64,000 bases of DNA from Conexibacter sp. CPCC 206217 (GTDB lineage Bacteria; Actinomycetota; Thermoleophilia; Solirubrobacterales; Solirubrobacteraceae). Positions 1-7,881 of this stretch are shown here, piece by piece. The position numbers and the translations under genes were made by a program. The notes below the pieces were generated by a model, which saw only the letters and a program-made list of their open reading frames with translations, was not told where the DNA came from and did no database searches. The first letter of the stretch is position 1. Every line of letters starts with the position of its first letter. The stretch lies in contig NZ_JAUTDO010000009.1 in assembly GCF_030646165.1 (NCBI RefSeq), positions 124,001 to 188,000 on the forward strand, read 5' to 3'.

Positions 1-44
1 GCGCCCGCGCGGCGCGACCGGCTTGCATCTCCCGACCATCGATG

Positions 45-58
45 CGAACATGTGTTCG
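45..58 (+). promoter_or_regulatory. LexA/SOS box of imuB
   Basis: The 14-mer CGAACATGTGTTCG fits the actinobacterial/Gram-positive LexA consensus CGAACRNRYGTTYG at every position. Its last G is also the first base of the probable imuB GTG start. A TTGCAT at 23-28 sits 17 bases before GAACAT (46-51), so the box may also cover the -10 region and the transcription start, which would make the message leaderless. LexA repression and DNA-damage induction are inferred. Confidence 0.9.
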
Positions 59-1251
59 TGTCGATGGTCGTCTGCGTTCTGATCCCCCGTTTCCAGCTGA
101 CGGTCGCCGTGGGCGACCGCGAGGAGCTGCTCAGCGCCCCCGCCGCGCTCGCGCCCGAGCCCGGGCGGGAGGCGCGCATCGGCGAGGTCTCGCTGGCGGC
201 TGAGGCGTTCGGCGTGCGCGCCGGGATGCCGCTGGGGGAGGCGCTCGCGCGCTGTCCGGGGCTGGCGCTCGTGCCGCCCGACCCGGCCGGCGTCGCCGAC
301 GCCTGGGAGCGGCTGATCGTGCGGCTGGAGTCGATCGGCGCGGCCGTCGAGCCGGAGCGCCCGGGGCTCGCCTGCTTCGAGGCGCAGGGCCTGGTGCGGT
401 TGCACGGCGGCACGCTCGAGAAGGTGCTGGCGGCGGCGCGCGCCGCGCTGCGCCATCCGGCGCGGCTCGGCGCCGGCCCGTCGCGCTTCTGCGCGCTGGC
501 GGCGGCGACGCGCGCGCGGCCGCGGCGGCCGCAGATCGTGCTCGGCGACGAGAGAACGGCGCGCGACTACCTCGCGACGCTGCCGGTCGCGCTGTTGCGC
601 GGCCGCGACGAGACGGCCGCGCTGCCGGCGCCGCTGGCGCGGCTGGGGATCGAGACGCTCGGCGAGTTGGCGGCGCTGCCGCAGGCCGCGGTCGCGGACC
701 GCTTCGGCGCGCCCGGCCTGCTCGCGTGGGCGCTGGCGCGGGGCCGCGACGGCGCGCTGCGCGCGCGTGAGGTGCCGGAGCGGGTGGAGGAGGAGCTGGA
801 GCTGCCGGAGGCGATGTCGGGCGTGCAGTTGGAGCACGCGCTCGGCCTGCTCGTCGACCGGCTGCTGGCGCGGCGCGAGCGGCGCGGGCGGTCGCTGCGC
901 GCGGTCGTGCTGGCGGCGGTGCTGGTGGAGGGCGGCACGTGGCGCGAGCAGGTGCCGTTCCGCGAGGCGCTCGCGAACCCGGCGCGGATGCGGCTGGCGC
1001 TGACGCCGCGGCTGGCGCTGCTGCCTGCGCCGGCGGAGCGGCTGCGGCTGGCAGCGGTCCGCTTCGGCCCGGTCTCGAGCGAGCAGCGCTCGCTGCTGGA
1101 CGAGGCGGCGGCGCAGCGGCGCGGCCGGCTGCGCGAGGGCGTGCGTCAGGCACGCGCCGCGGCCGGCCCGGACGCCGCGCTGCGCGTGCTCGCGATCGAT
1201 CCCGACTCGCGCGTGCCCGAGCGGCGCGCGGTGCTGACCCCGTTCGAATGA
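58..1251 (+). CDS. imuB: ImuB-like Y-family polymerase homologue (mutasome bridging protein)
   Basis: A 397-residue Y-family DNA polymerase homologue of the ImuB type, the non-catalytic factor that links the error-prone polymerase DnaE2 to the sliding clamp during translesion synthesis. The motif carrying the first catalytic Asp in active Pol IV is replaced by IPRFQL, and the second acidic motif reads ACFEAQG, so it is probably inactive as a polymerase, as is known for ImuB. It ends after the conserved RVPERRAVL segment; the usual C-terminal domain lies in the next, overlapping ORF. GTG at 58 is preferred because it has the same position relative to the SOS box as the dnaE2 start; ATG 52 (inside the box) and ATG 64 are alternatives. 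No imuA is visible, but the window starts just upstream. Confidence 0.85.
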   Translation: MSMVVCVLIPRFQLTVAVGDREELLSAPAALAPEPGREARIGEVSLAAEAFGVRAGMPLGEALARCPGLALVPPDPAGVADAWERLIVRLESIGAAVEPERPGLACFEAQGLVRLHGGTLEKVLAAARAALRHPARLGAGPSRFCALAAATRARPRRPQIVLGDERTARDYLATLPVALLRGRDETAALPAPLARLGIETLGELAALPQAAVADRFGAPGLLAWALARGRDGALRAREVPERVEEELELPEAMSGVQLEHALGLLVDRLLARRERRGRSLRAVVLAAVLVEGGTWREQVPFREALANPARMRLALTPRLALLPAPAERLRLAAVRFGPVSSEQRSLLDEAAAQRRGRLREGVRQARAAAGPDAALRVLAIDPDSRVPERRAVLTPFE

Positions 1252-1664
1252 GCACCCGCCGCCCTCCTCTCCCGCCGTCGGCGGGCTCCCGCTGGGTCCC
1301 CGGCCCGGCCGCGGCGCCTCGCAGGGCCGCTGTTCCGGCTGCGCCCGCCGCGCGCAGGGGCCCGTCTGCGGCCCGCGTGGGCGCGGCCGCTCCGGCTCGC
1401 TCCGGAGCAGTCCCCCCGGCCGGCCGCCGCCACCGCCTCGCGACGCCGAGAAGCGCGCAGGTGGCCGCCGACGCGCATGACGGCCGTCCGTTCGCCGTCG
1501 ACGGGCGCGAGGTCGACGCCGTGCGCGAGTCGTGGCTGGTCGAGGACCGCTGGTGGAGCGATGCGCCGCTGCGCCGTCGCTACTGGGAGGTCGTGACGAC
1601 CTGCGGGCGCAACCTCGTCGTCTTCCACGACCTGCGCGAGGGCGGCTGGTTTCGCCAGCGGTAG
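1248..1664 (+). CDS. Split-off ImuB C-terminal (DUF6504-like) domain protein
   Basis: A 138-residue ORF that overlaps the imuB stop in an ATGA junction, so translational coupling is likely. Residues 1-65 are a Pro/Ala/Arg-rich low-complexity stretch. Residues about 75-138 contain ESWLVEDRWWSDAP, RRYWEVV and LVVFHDLREGGWFRQR, which is the WW-rich terminal domain normally fused to ImuB in other bacteria and also known stand-alone as DUF6504. I read this as the ImuB tail encoded separately, either a genuine split or the result of a frameshift in the linker. The role in the mutasome is inferred from position. Confidence 0.7.
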   Translation: MSTRRPPLPPSAGSRWVPGPAAAPRRAAVPAAPAARRGPSAARVGAAAPARSGAVPPAGRRHRLATPRSAQVAADAHDGRPFAVDGREVDAVRESWLVEDRWWSDAPLRRRYWEVVTTCGRNLVVFHDLREGGWFRQR

Positions 1665-1671
1665 CGATATG

Positions 1672-2610
1672 TCAACGATTGCGCGGTTCGACGACGCGTA
1701 CGACCGAGCCGTCGGCGGCATGCCAGACCATTCTCGACGGGGACGCGTCCTCGGCCGGGCGCGCGACCTCGAACGAGACGACGTTGTCCTGCACCGGGAC
1801 GGTCAGCTCGATCGCGGACGGATAGACCTCGGCCGGCCGGTGCCGCCCGCGACTCGCCCGCTGGGCGAACGTCATGTCGATCGACGCGACGCCGTCGGGC
1901 AGCAGCCCGCTGACGCTCGAACGGTCGTCGGACCCGCTGCCGGAGCTGCCGAACAGCCCGTATCTGCGGACGAACGCGAGGTCGACGCCGCCGCCTCCGC
2001 CGCCGATCGTGTTGCCGCGGCTGCGGTCGCGGTCGAACAGGAAGATCGCCTCGCGTCTGGGAAAGCCGCCGGCCGGCTGCTCCTCTCGGTTCAACCGCGC
2101 CTCCGTGCCGAGCGTCAGTCTGCGCAGCTGCGGCGAGGCGTGCTCGAGCGATCTCACCAGTGCGGCGTGTCTGACCCGCAGGCAGGCGCGCGAGAGCGGC
2201 TGCGGGAGTCCGCGGCTCTGCGCGAGCACGAGGTAGAACTCGTGCCCGTCGGCCGCGCGCGCCATCCGGATCCAGTCGATGTAGATGCCCTCGGCCGGCA
2301 GGATCCGCAGTCCGATGCTCGTCTCGTCGACGCGGTCCTGCGGGATCTGCGGCCGGCGCAGCAGCGAGAAGGCCGATCTCAACGCCTCGCTCGGCGCCGC
2401 GTGCGTGAGGCTGGCCGGGGGCCCCGCCATGTGCTGCACGCAGCTCTGATCGCTGCCGCGCATCTGTCTCGTCGCCGCGTTGATGAGCGCGATCGAGCGC
2501 GTCTCACGCCGCTGAGCGGCGGCGTCCTCGCGCGAGATCGCAAGGGCTGCGGGGCTGCCTGCCAGCGCGACGGCGGCAACCACCGAAGCGCTCAAGATCA
2601 TTCGACGCAT
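1672..2610 (-). CDS. Secreted protein of unknown function
   Basis: A 312-residue protein with an N-terminal signal peptide (MRRMILSASVVAAVALAGSPAALA, cleavage likely near residue 24). The mature part has no domain I recognise; it holds a poly-glycine run near residue 200 and a serine-rich loop (GSSGSGSDDRSS). It lies on the opposite strand between the imuB unit, with which it is convergent, and dnaE2, with which it is divergent, so it separates the two mutasome genes. No SOS box is seen on its own side beyond the one shared upstream of dnaE2. ATG at 2610 or 2601 could start it. Confidence 0.7.
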   Translation of the reverse strand: MRRMILSASVVAAVALAGSPAALAISREDAAAQRRETRSIALINAATRQMRGSDQSCVQHMAGPPASLTHAAPSEALRSAFSLLRRPQIPQDRVDETSIGLRILPAEGIYIDWIRMARAADGHEFYLVLAQSRGLPQPLSRACLRVRHAALVRSLEHASPQLRRLTLGTEARLNREEQPAGGFPRREAIFLFDRDRSRGNTIGGGGGGVDLAFVRRYGLFGSSGSGSDDRSSVSGLLPDGVASIDMTFAQRASRGRHRPAEVYPSAIELTVPVQDNVVSFEVARPAEDASPSRMVWHAADGSVVRVVEPRNR

Positions 2611-2702
2611 TCGCCGATCTTATGGCACACATCCGCTCCTTTGATCCGCAGAACACATTTCTCTGGTGTGGCGAACCTGTCCCATGGCGTCGGCGAAGTA
2701 TG

Positions 2703-2716
2703 CGAACATACGTTCG
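2703..2716 (+). promoter_or_regulatory. LexA/SOS box of dnaE2
   Basis: CGAACATACGTTCG is a perfect match to CGAACRNRYGTTYG. As at imuB, the last G begins a GTG start codon and the following bases are TCC, so the two genes share the arrangement box-GTG-TC. Binding of LexA here would block both initiation of transcription and, if leaderless, access to the start of the message. Confidence 0.92.
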
Positions 2717-5700
2717 TGTCCTACGTCGAGCTGCACGCCCACTCCGCCTTCTCCTTCCTCGACGGCGCGTCGCTGCCGGACGAGTTGGTGGCGGCTGCGC
2801 TGGAGCTGGGGCACGGGACGCTCGCGCTGACCGATCACGACAACGTCTGCGGCGCGATGGAGTTCGCGCGCTCGGCGCAGACGCTCGGGCTGCGGCCGAT
2901 CCACGGCGCCGAGCTGACGCTCGACGACGGCCGTCACCTGACGCTGCTGGTCGAGGACGAGCGCGGTTGGCGCAGCCTCTGCCGCCTGATCACGCTCGCA
3001 CACGTGCACACGCGCGGCGCCGCGCCGAGCGCGGACAGCGGCATCGACTTTGCGGTCGAAGAGCAGACCGCAGCAGAGCTCTCGCGTGCTGAGGGGAGCG
3101 CGAAGAGAGGGCGCGCATCGGGGGGACCCGGGGTGGGGACGCCCACCCCGGGTGCGCGTCCGCAGGACGATGCGCCCGCGCCCGGCGACACGCCCGCGGC
3201 CGGCGACACGCCCGCGGCCGGCGATGCGCCCGCGGCCGGCGATGCGCCCGCGGCCGGTGATGCGCCCGCGGCCGGTGATGCGCCCGCGCCCGGCGATGCG
3301 CCCGCGCCCGGCGATGCGCCGGTGCCGATAGCGCTCGTGACCGCGCCGCTCGCGCCGGAGCCGACCGCGGGATCGGCCGCGGCCGGCTTCTCGCGCGGTG
3401 GGTCGCGGCCGGTCAGACGCGAGGATCCGCTCGTCGCCGCGGCGCTGCCCGGCGCCCGCGTGGGGACGCGTGCGCTGCGCGGGCGCATCCGGCAGGCGAC
3501 CGACCCGTTCGTCACGCTCGCGCAGGTCGCCGCGCACGCGGAGGGGCTCGTCTGTCTCAGCGGCTGCGCGTCGCACGGCGTCCACGACCTCGACTCGCTG
3601 CGCCGGCTGCGCGCCGCCTTCGGTCGCGACAATCTCTACGTCGAGCTGCAGCGGCCGTATCTGCGCGACGACCGCGCGCGCAACCGCCGGCTCGTCCAGC
3701 TTGCGCGCGAGCTGGAGCTGCGCTGCGTCGCGACCGGCAACGTGCACGCCCACGCGCGTGCGCGCGGCCCGCTGCAGGACGCGCTCGTCGCGGTCAGGCT
3801 GCACACGACGCTCGACGCCTCCGAGCCCGGCCGGCGCGGCAACTTCAGCCATGTGCTCACGAGCCCGCAGGCGATGGCGGCGCGCTTCGCCGCCGACCAT
3901 CCGGACGCGGTCGCGGAGACGGTGCGGCTGGCCGACCGGCTGCGCTTCGACCTCACCCAGGGGCTCGGCTACCGCTATCCCGGCGCCGAGGACGAGACCG
4001 CCAACCGCAGACTCGCCGAGATCTGCCGCGACCGCCTCGCCGACCGCTACGCCGACGCGAGCGGGGCGCACCGCGCCGAGGCGCACAGCCGGCTCGAGCG
4101 GGAGCTGCGGATCATCGACAAGCTCGGCCTCGCCGGCTTCTTCCTCCTGCACCGCGACATGCTGGAGCTGGCACGCGGGGTCGCGGTCGAGGTGCGCGGC
4201 CCGGACAGCGCCCGCGCGCTGCTGCCGCCCGGCCGCGGGCGCGGCTCGTCCGTCTCCTCGATCGTCTGCTACCTGACCGGCCTCTCGCATGTCGACCCGG
4301 TCGCCAACGACCTCTTCATCGGCCGCTTCCTGAACGAGGACCTGTCGGCGCTGCCGGACATCGACCTCGACTTCCCGCGCGACATCCGCGCGGCGCTGAT
4401 CCCGCGCATCCACAAGGTCTTCGGACAGAAGAGCTCGGCGCTCGTCGCCGCCTTCCCGACCTACCGCGCGCGCGGCGCGATCCGCGAGCTGGGCAAGGCG
4501 CTGGGGCTGCCGCCGGGGGAGATCGAGCGCGTCGCGCGCGGTTCGGAGGGCTGGTCGGCGCACGACGTCTCCAGAGACGTCGCGAGCGCGCTGGGGGAGC
4601 GGCGGATCGCCAGCGGCGGTCGCTGGGCGTGGCTGGCGCGCCTGGCCGAGCAGGCGCACGGCCTGCCGCGCCACCTCTCCCAGCACTCCGGCGGGATGGT
4701 CGTCGCGACGCGCCCGCTGAGCGACTGCTGCCCGATCGTCCCGGCCGCGATGGAGGGTCGTCAGATGGTGCAGTGGGACAAGGACTCCTGCGCCGACGCC
4801 GGCTTCCTCAAGATCGACCTGCTCGGGCTCGGGATGCTGTCGGCCGTCGAGCGCGCGGTCGAGTCGATCGCGGCCACGCGCGACGAGCGGATCGACCTGT
4901 CGCGGATCGACTACGACGACAGACCGACCTACGAGGCGATCCAGAACGCGGAGACGACGGGCGTCTTCCAGATCGAGAGTCGCGCGCAGATGGCGTCGCT
5001 GCGGCGCACGCGGCCCGCGAACCTGAAGGAGCTGACGATCCAGGTCGCGATCGTGCGGCCCGGGCCGATCCAGGGCGGGGCGGTCAACCCCTACATCGAG
5101 CGGCGCCAGCGCCAGCGGATCGATCCGTCCTTCAGAATCCCGTACGACCATCCTTCGCTCGTCGGGCCGTTGGAGGAGACGCTCGGCACGATCATCTTCC
5201 AGGACCAGGTGATCGAGGTCTCGATGGCGTTCGCCGGCTTCAAGCCGGGAGAGGCGGAGGGGCTGCGGCGGGCGATGAGCCGCAAGCGCTCGGAGGCCGC
5301 GATCGAGGCCCACCACCGCAGATTCGTCGCGGGCGCGATCGCGACGCACGACGACGTGACGCCGGAGCTGGCCGAGCGCGTCTTCCAGATGGTGCGCGGC
5401 TTCTCCGGCTTCGGCTTCCCGAAGGCGCACGGCGCCGCCTTCGGCCTGCTCGCCTACCAGTCGACGTGGCTGCGCGTGCACTACCCGGCTGAGTTCCTCT
5501 GCGCGCTGCTGAACGAGCAGCCGATGGGCTTCTACCCACCCGACGCGCTCGTGCACGAGGCCCAGCGCCGCGGAATCGAGGTGCTCCCGCCGGAGATCAA
5601 CGCCAGCGGGGTGGAGTGCGCCGTCGAGGTCGCGCCGGACGAGCCGCGCGCGCCAGACGAGCCGCGCGCGCCGGGGGAGCGGGGCGCGCCGGGCGGGCCG

Positions 5701-6585
5701 CACGGGCACGGGGCGCCTGTGCGCGTGCGGATCGGGCTCGGCTACGTGCGCGGGGTGCAGCCGCACGACGCCGAGGCGCTCGTGTACGCGCGTGACGCGG
5801 ACGGTCCGTTCAGGGATGTCGCCGACCTCGCAGCGCGTGCCGGCGCCGGCCGCCCGGCGCTGGAGGCGCTCGCCTGGTCGGGCGCCGTCGACGAGCTCGT
5901 CGGCGGCGACCGCCGTGTCGCGCTGTGGCGGCTCGGCGTCGCGGTGCCGGGGCAGCGCGTGCCGGGCGGCACGCAGCTCGCGCTGCCGCTCGAGCTGCCC
6001 GGCGCGCCGGAGCTGCGGCAGCTGGGCGCGTGGGACGGGATGCTGGCCGACTACGACACGACCGGCCTGACCGCGAGCACCCATCCGATGAGACTGCTGC
6101 GCCCGCGGCTGCCGCGCGACGCCGTCGCCAGCAGCGAGCTGGCGCGGCTGCCGCACGGGGCGCAGGTGAAGCTCGGCGGGATGGTCGTCGCGCGCCAGCG
6201 GCCCGGCACCGCGCGCGGGATCGTCTTCCTGCTGATCGAGGACGAGCACGGCACGGTCAACCTCGTCGTGCGGCCGGAGCTGTACGAGACCAGACGGCTG
6301 ACGGTCCGCACCGAGCCGCTCGTGATCGTCGAGGGCACGCTCGAGCGGCTGGCGGCGGCCGGCGGCGGGATCAGTGTGCTGCTGCACCGGATCGCGCCGC
6401 TCGACGTCGGCGACAGCAAGATGGGCAAGGTGATCGCGAAGGACTTCTCGCCGCTGGACGACGCCGAGCGCCACGCGATCGAGCAGCAGCAGGCGGCCGC
6501 GGCCGGCGGCAGCCGCGGCGGCCCGGGCGACTTCCGCGCCGTCGCGCCGGCCGTCATGAACTTCGGCCGCGGCCGCTCGCGATGA
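2716..6585 (+). CDS. dnaE2: Error-prone DNA polymerase III alpha subunit DnaE2
   Basis: A C-family polymerase of 1289 residues that performs translesion synthesis with ImuB. It has an N-terminal PHP domain (VELHAHSAFSFLDG), the palm motif PDIDLDF with Asp548/550/552, a third acidic residue in KIDLLGLG (Asp701), the fingers motif GFGFPKAHGAAF, the DnaE2-type NEQPMGFYPP segment, and a C-terminal OB fold (VKLGGMVVARQR). GTG 2716 is chosen because homologues start at this SYVELH segment and the SOS box abuts it. The family is usually near 1050-1100 residues; the excess is largely an Ala/Pro-rich insertion at residues about 115-245 inside the PHP domain, containing an 18-base tandem repeat. A second shorter Pro/Arg-rich insertion lies near residues 970-1000. 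Confidence 0.95.
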   Translation: MSYVELHAHSAFSFLDGASLPDELVAAALELGHGTLALTDHDNVCGAMEFARSAQTLGLRPIHGAELTLDDGRHLTLLVEDERGWRSLCRLITLAHVHTRGAAPSADSGIDFAVEEQTAAELSRAEGSAKRGRASGGPGVGTPTPGARPQDDAPAPGDTPAAGDTPAAGDAPAAGDAPAAGDAPAAGDAPAPGDAPAPGDAPVPIALVTAPLAPEPTAGSAAAGFSRGGSRPVRREDPLVAAALPGARVGTRALRGRIRQATDPFVTLAQVAAHAEGLVCLSGCASHGVHDLDSLRRLRAAFGRDNLYVELQRPYLRDDRARNRRLVQLARELELRCVATGNVHAHARARGPLQDALVAVRLHTTLDASEPGRRGNFSHVLTSPQAMAARFAADHPDAVAETVRLADRLRFDLTQGLGYRYPGAEDETANRRLAEICRDRLADRYADASGAHRAEAHSRLERELRIIDKLGLAGFFLLHRDMLELARGVAVEVRGPDSARALLPPGRGRGSSVSSIVCYLTGLSHVDPVANDLFIGRFLNEDLSALPDIDLDFPRDIRAALIPRIHKVFGQKSSALVAAFPTYRARGAIRELGKALGLPPGEIERVARGSEGWSAHDVSRDVASALGERRIASGGRWAWLARLAEQAHGLPRHLSQHSGGMVVATRPLSDCCPIVPAAMEGRQMVQWDKDSCADAGFLKIDLLGLGMLSAVERAVESIAATRDERIDLSRIDYDDRPTYEAIQNAETTGVFQIESRAQMASLRRTRPANLKELTIQVAIVRPGPIQGGAVNPYIERRQRQRIDPSFRIPYDHPSLVGPLEETLGTIIFQDQVIEVSMAFAGFKPGEAEGLRRAMSRKRSEAAIEAHHRRFVAGAIATHDDVTPELAERVFQMVRGFSGFGFPKAHGAAFGLLAYQSTWLRVHYPAEFLCALLNEQPMGFYPPDALVHEAQRRGIEVLPPEINASGVECAVEVAPDEPRAPDEPRAPGERGAPGGPHGHGAPVRVRIGLGYVRGVQPHDAEALVYARDADGPFRDVADLAARAGAGRPALEALAWSGAVDELVGGDRRVALWRLGVAVPGQRVPGGTQLALPLELPGAPELRQLGAWDGMLADYDTTGLTASTHPMRLLRPRLPRDAVASSELARLPHGAQVKLGGMVVARQRPGTARGIVFLLIEDEHGTVNLVVRPELYETRRLTVRTEPLVIVEGTLERLAAAGGGISVLLHRIAPLDVGDSKMGKVIAKDFSPLDDAERHAIEQQQAAAAGGSRGGPGDFRAVAPAVMNFGRGRSR
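3169..3327 (+). repeat. 18-bp tandem repeat inside dnaE2
   Basis: Eight in-frame copies of an 18-base unit (GATGCGCCCGCGGCCGGC and close variants) run from 3169 to 3312, followed by a partial ninth copy. They encode a hexapeptide D-A/T-P-A-A/P-G array. Copies differ at only a few positions, so the array looks young and prone to gain or loss of units without breaking the frame. Confidence 0.95.
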
Positions 6586-6634
6586 CCGGCCATGCCGCTC
6601 GTCTCACGGCCTTCGCCCCGGCGATCGCGAACAG

Positions 6635-6671
6635 GGCAGGTCCGCTGGTCTCACAGACCGGCAAACCTGCC
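6635..6671 (+). terminator. Hairpin downstream of dnaE2, possible terminator
   Basis: GGCAGGT and ACCTGCC pair at the base, a CC/AA internal loop follows, then GCTGGTC pairs with GACCGGC around a TCACA loop. It starts 49 bases after the dnaE2 stop and has no U run. A related hairpin with the same GCTGGTC-YCACA-GACC core lies downstream of the PucR-type gene at 53592-53640. Confidence 0.4.
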
Positions 6672-6756
6672 TCATCTGATCGTCGGGTGCTGGCGCGGAC
6701 ACGTTTTCGCGGTTCTCCCTTCCATTCCGTCGGCAATTCCGGGTAGGGTCGCTCCC

Positions 6757-7254
6757 GTGCTTGCTACGGTCGCGTTTCTCGCGTTCTGGGTCGTCGTCGG
6801 ACTCGTCCTCTTCTTCCTCGCCGTGCGCGGGGGCCCGCGCGGGGCTCGCGCGACGCTCCAGTCGCAGAGACGCGGCGCGCGCAAATTCGCCGCGATCGCT
6901 TTCACCGTCTTCTACGTCGGCGTCGGGATCGCGGTTCCGGTCGCGCTCGGCGCGGGCAACAAGGACAGCAGCGTCGCCCGCGTCGACGGCACCGAGATCA
7001 ACCTGACCAGACAGCAGGAAGAGGGCCGCGCGCTGTTCGGCGAGAGCTGCGCCAACTGCCACACGCTCGCGGCCGCCGACGCCGTCGGCAAGGTCGGCCC
7101 GAACCTCGACATGCTCAGACCGCCGGCCGAGCTCGTCTACGACGCGATCATCAGAGGCCGCCAGCGCGGTGGCGGCACGATGCCCGCCGGCCTGCTCGCA
7201 GGCGAGCAGGCCGAAGCCGTCGCGGCCTTTGTGGCAGCGACCGCCGGCCGCTAG
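6757..7254 (+). CDS. Membrane-anchored class I cytochrome c
   Basis: A 165-residue protein with two transmembrane segments (residues about 2-23 and 47-67) followed by one cytochrome c domain outside the membrane. The heme motif is CANCH (Cys98, Cys101, His102) and Met142 in GGGTMPAGLL is the likely second axial ligand. It probably carries electrons in the respiratory chain, but no oxidase genes are adjacent and the partner is unknown. GTG 6757 is chosen because it begins directly at the first hydrophobic segment; the open frame extends upstream to 6592, but that part is Arg/Pro-rich and covers the hairpin after dnaE2. Confidence 0.85.
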   Translation: MLATVAFLAFWVVVGLVLFFLAVRGGPRGARATLQSQRRGARKFAAIAFTVFYVGVGIAVPVALGAGNKDSSVARVDGTEINLTRQQEEGRALFGESCANCHTLAAADAVGKVGPNLDMLRPPAELVYDAIIRGRQRGGGTMPAGLLAGEQAEAVAAFVAATAGR

Positions 7255-7301
7255 CCGATCGGCACGTGGCCGAACCTTCTCAGTCGGGTAGATTCGCGCC
7301 C

Positions 7302-7646
7302 ATGGACACCGCGCATGCACGCGAGCTGCTCGCCCGCGAACGCGCTCGCGTCGAGCGCGAGCTGGCCGACCTGAGAACGTCCGACAACGCCGACGAGGAG
7401 CTGTCGCACGTCGACCAGCATCCGGGCGACGAGGGGACGGAGCTGTTCGAGCGCGAGCGCGACGCCGGCTTCACCGACCAGCTGCATGACGAGCTGGCCG
7501 CGATCGAGCGCGCGGAGCAGCGCCTCGCCGACGGCAGCTACGGCAGATCGGTCGAGAGCGGCGCGCCGATTCCGGACGCGCGCCTGGAAGCCGTCCCGTG
7601 GGCGGAGCGCACCGTCGAGGAGCAGGCCGCGTACGAGCGTCGCTGA
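7302..7646 (+). CDS. DksA/TraR-family protein without zinc-finger cysteines
   Basis: A 114-residue protein with an N-terminal helical region rich in Arg/Glu (coiled-coil-like, residues 1-75, including ELSHVDQHPGDEGTELFERERD) and a C-terminal segment YGRSVESGAPIPDARLEAV. Family members bind RNA polymerase in the secondary channel and usually carry a C4 zinc finger (YGxCxxCGxxIPxxRL...CxxC). All four cysteine positions are replaced here by Ser, Ser, Thr and Glu, while the surrounding fold residues remain. The role is therefore DksA-like by fold only. It follows the cytochrome gene by 47 bases on the same strand. Confidence 0.8.
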   Translation: MDTAHARELLARERARVERELADLRTSDNADEELSHVDQHPGDEGTELFERERDAGFTDQLHDELAAIERAEQRLADGSYGRSVESGAPIPDARLEAVPWAERTVEEQAAYERR

Positions 7647-7721
7647 TCGGAAACACCCCGCTCTTTCCGACCGACGCTTTCCATAAGATCGGCTCGATGC
7701 GGGCAGAAACCTGCAAGCCGT

Positions 7722-7873
7722 TGGTAGGATCGCCTTGTCATACCGCTGAATTCCCGGCTGCCGCACGGGAAGCGGGGGACCCACGACAACGGGGCGAATC
7801 GCGCATCCGCGCGTAGTGCCGCTCTTTCGGCACGAGCCCGTCAGCTAACCCCGCAAGCTCGAGAAAGAGGACC
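7722..7873 (+). promoter_or_regulatory. c-di-AMP (ydaO/yuaA) riboswitch
   Basis: The conserved core of the ydaO-yuaA class is present in order: CCGCTGAATT (7743), GCGGGGGACCCA (7772), GGGGCGAATC (7791) and CCCGTCAGCTAACC (7838), ending in GAGAAAGAGG that doubles as the ribosome-binding region. Stems visible are TTCCCG/CGGGAA (7751-7756 with 7766-7771) and GTGCCG/CGGCAC (7816-7821 with 7828-7833). The class binds cyclic di-AMP and normally switches genes off when the ligand is bound. The exact 5' edge is uncertain. Confidence 0.92.
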
Positions 7874-7881
7874 GAACCGAC

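Noticed and set aside
3169..3327. Regular repeat spacing that could be taken for a CRISPR-like array
   Set aside because: Units are directly tandem without spacers, in frame within dnaE2, and no cas gene is nearby.
2620..6474. Long minus-strand open frame (over 1200 codons) opposite dnaE2
   Set aside because: It is the complement of a certain gene; its translation is Arg/His/Asp-rich without motifs. Similar shadows exist opposite glnA, the MMPL exporter, the DUF255 gene, ecm and ccr, as expected at this GC content.
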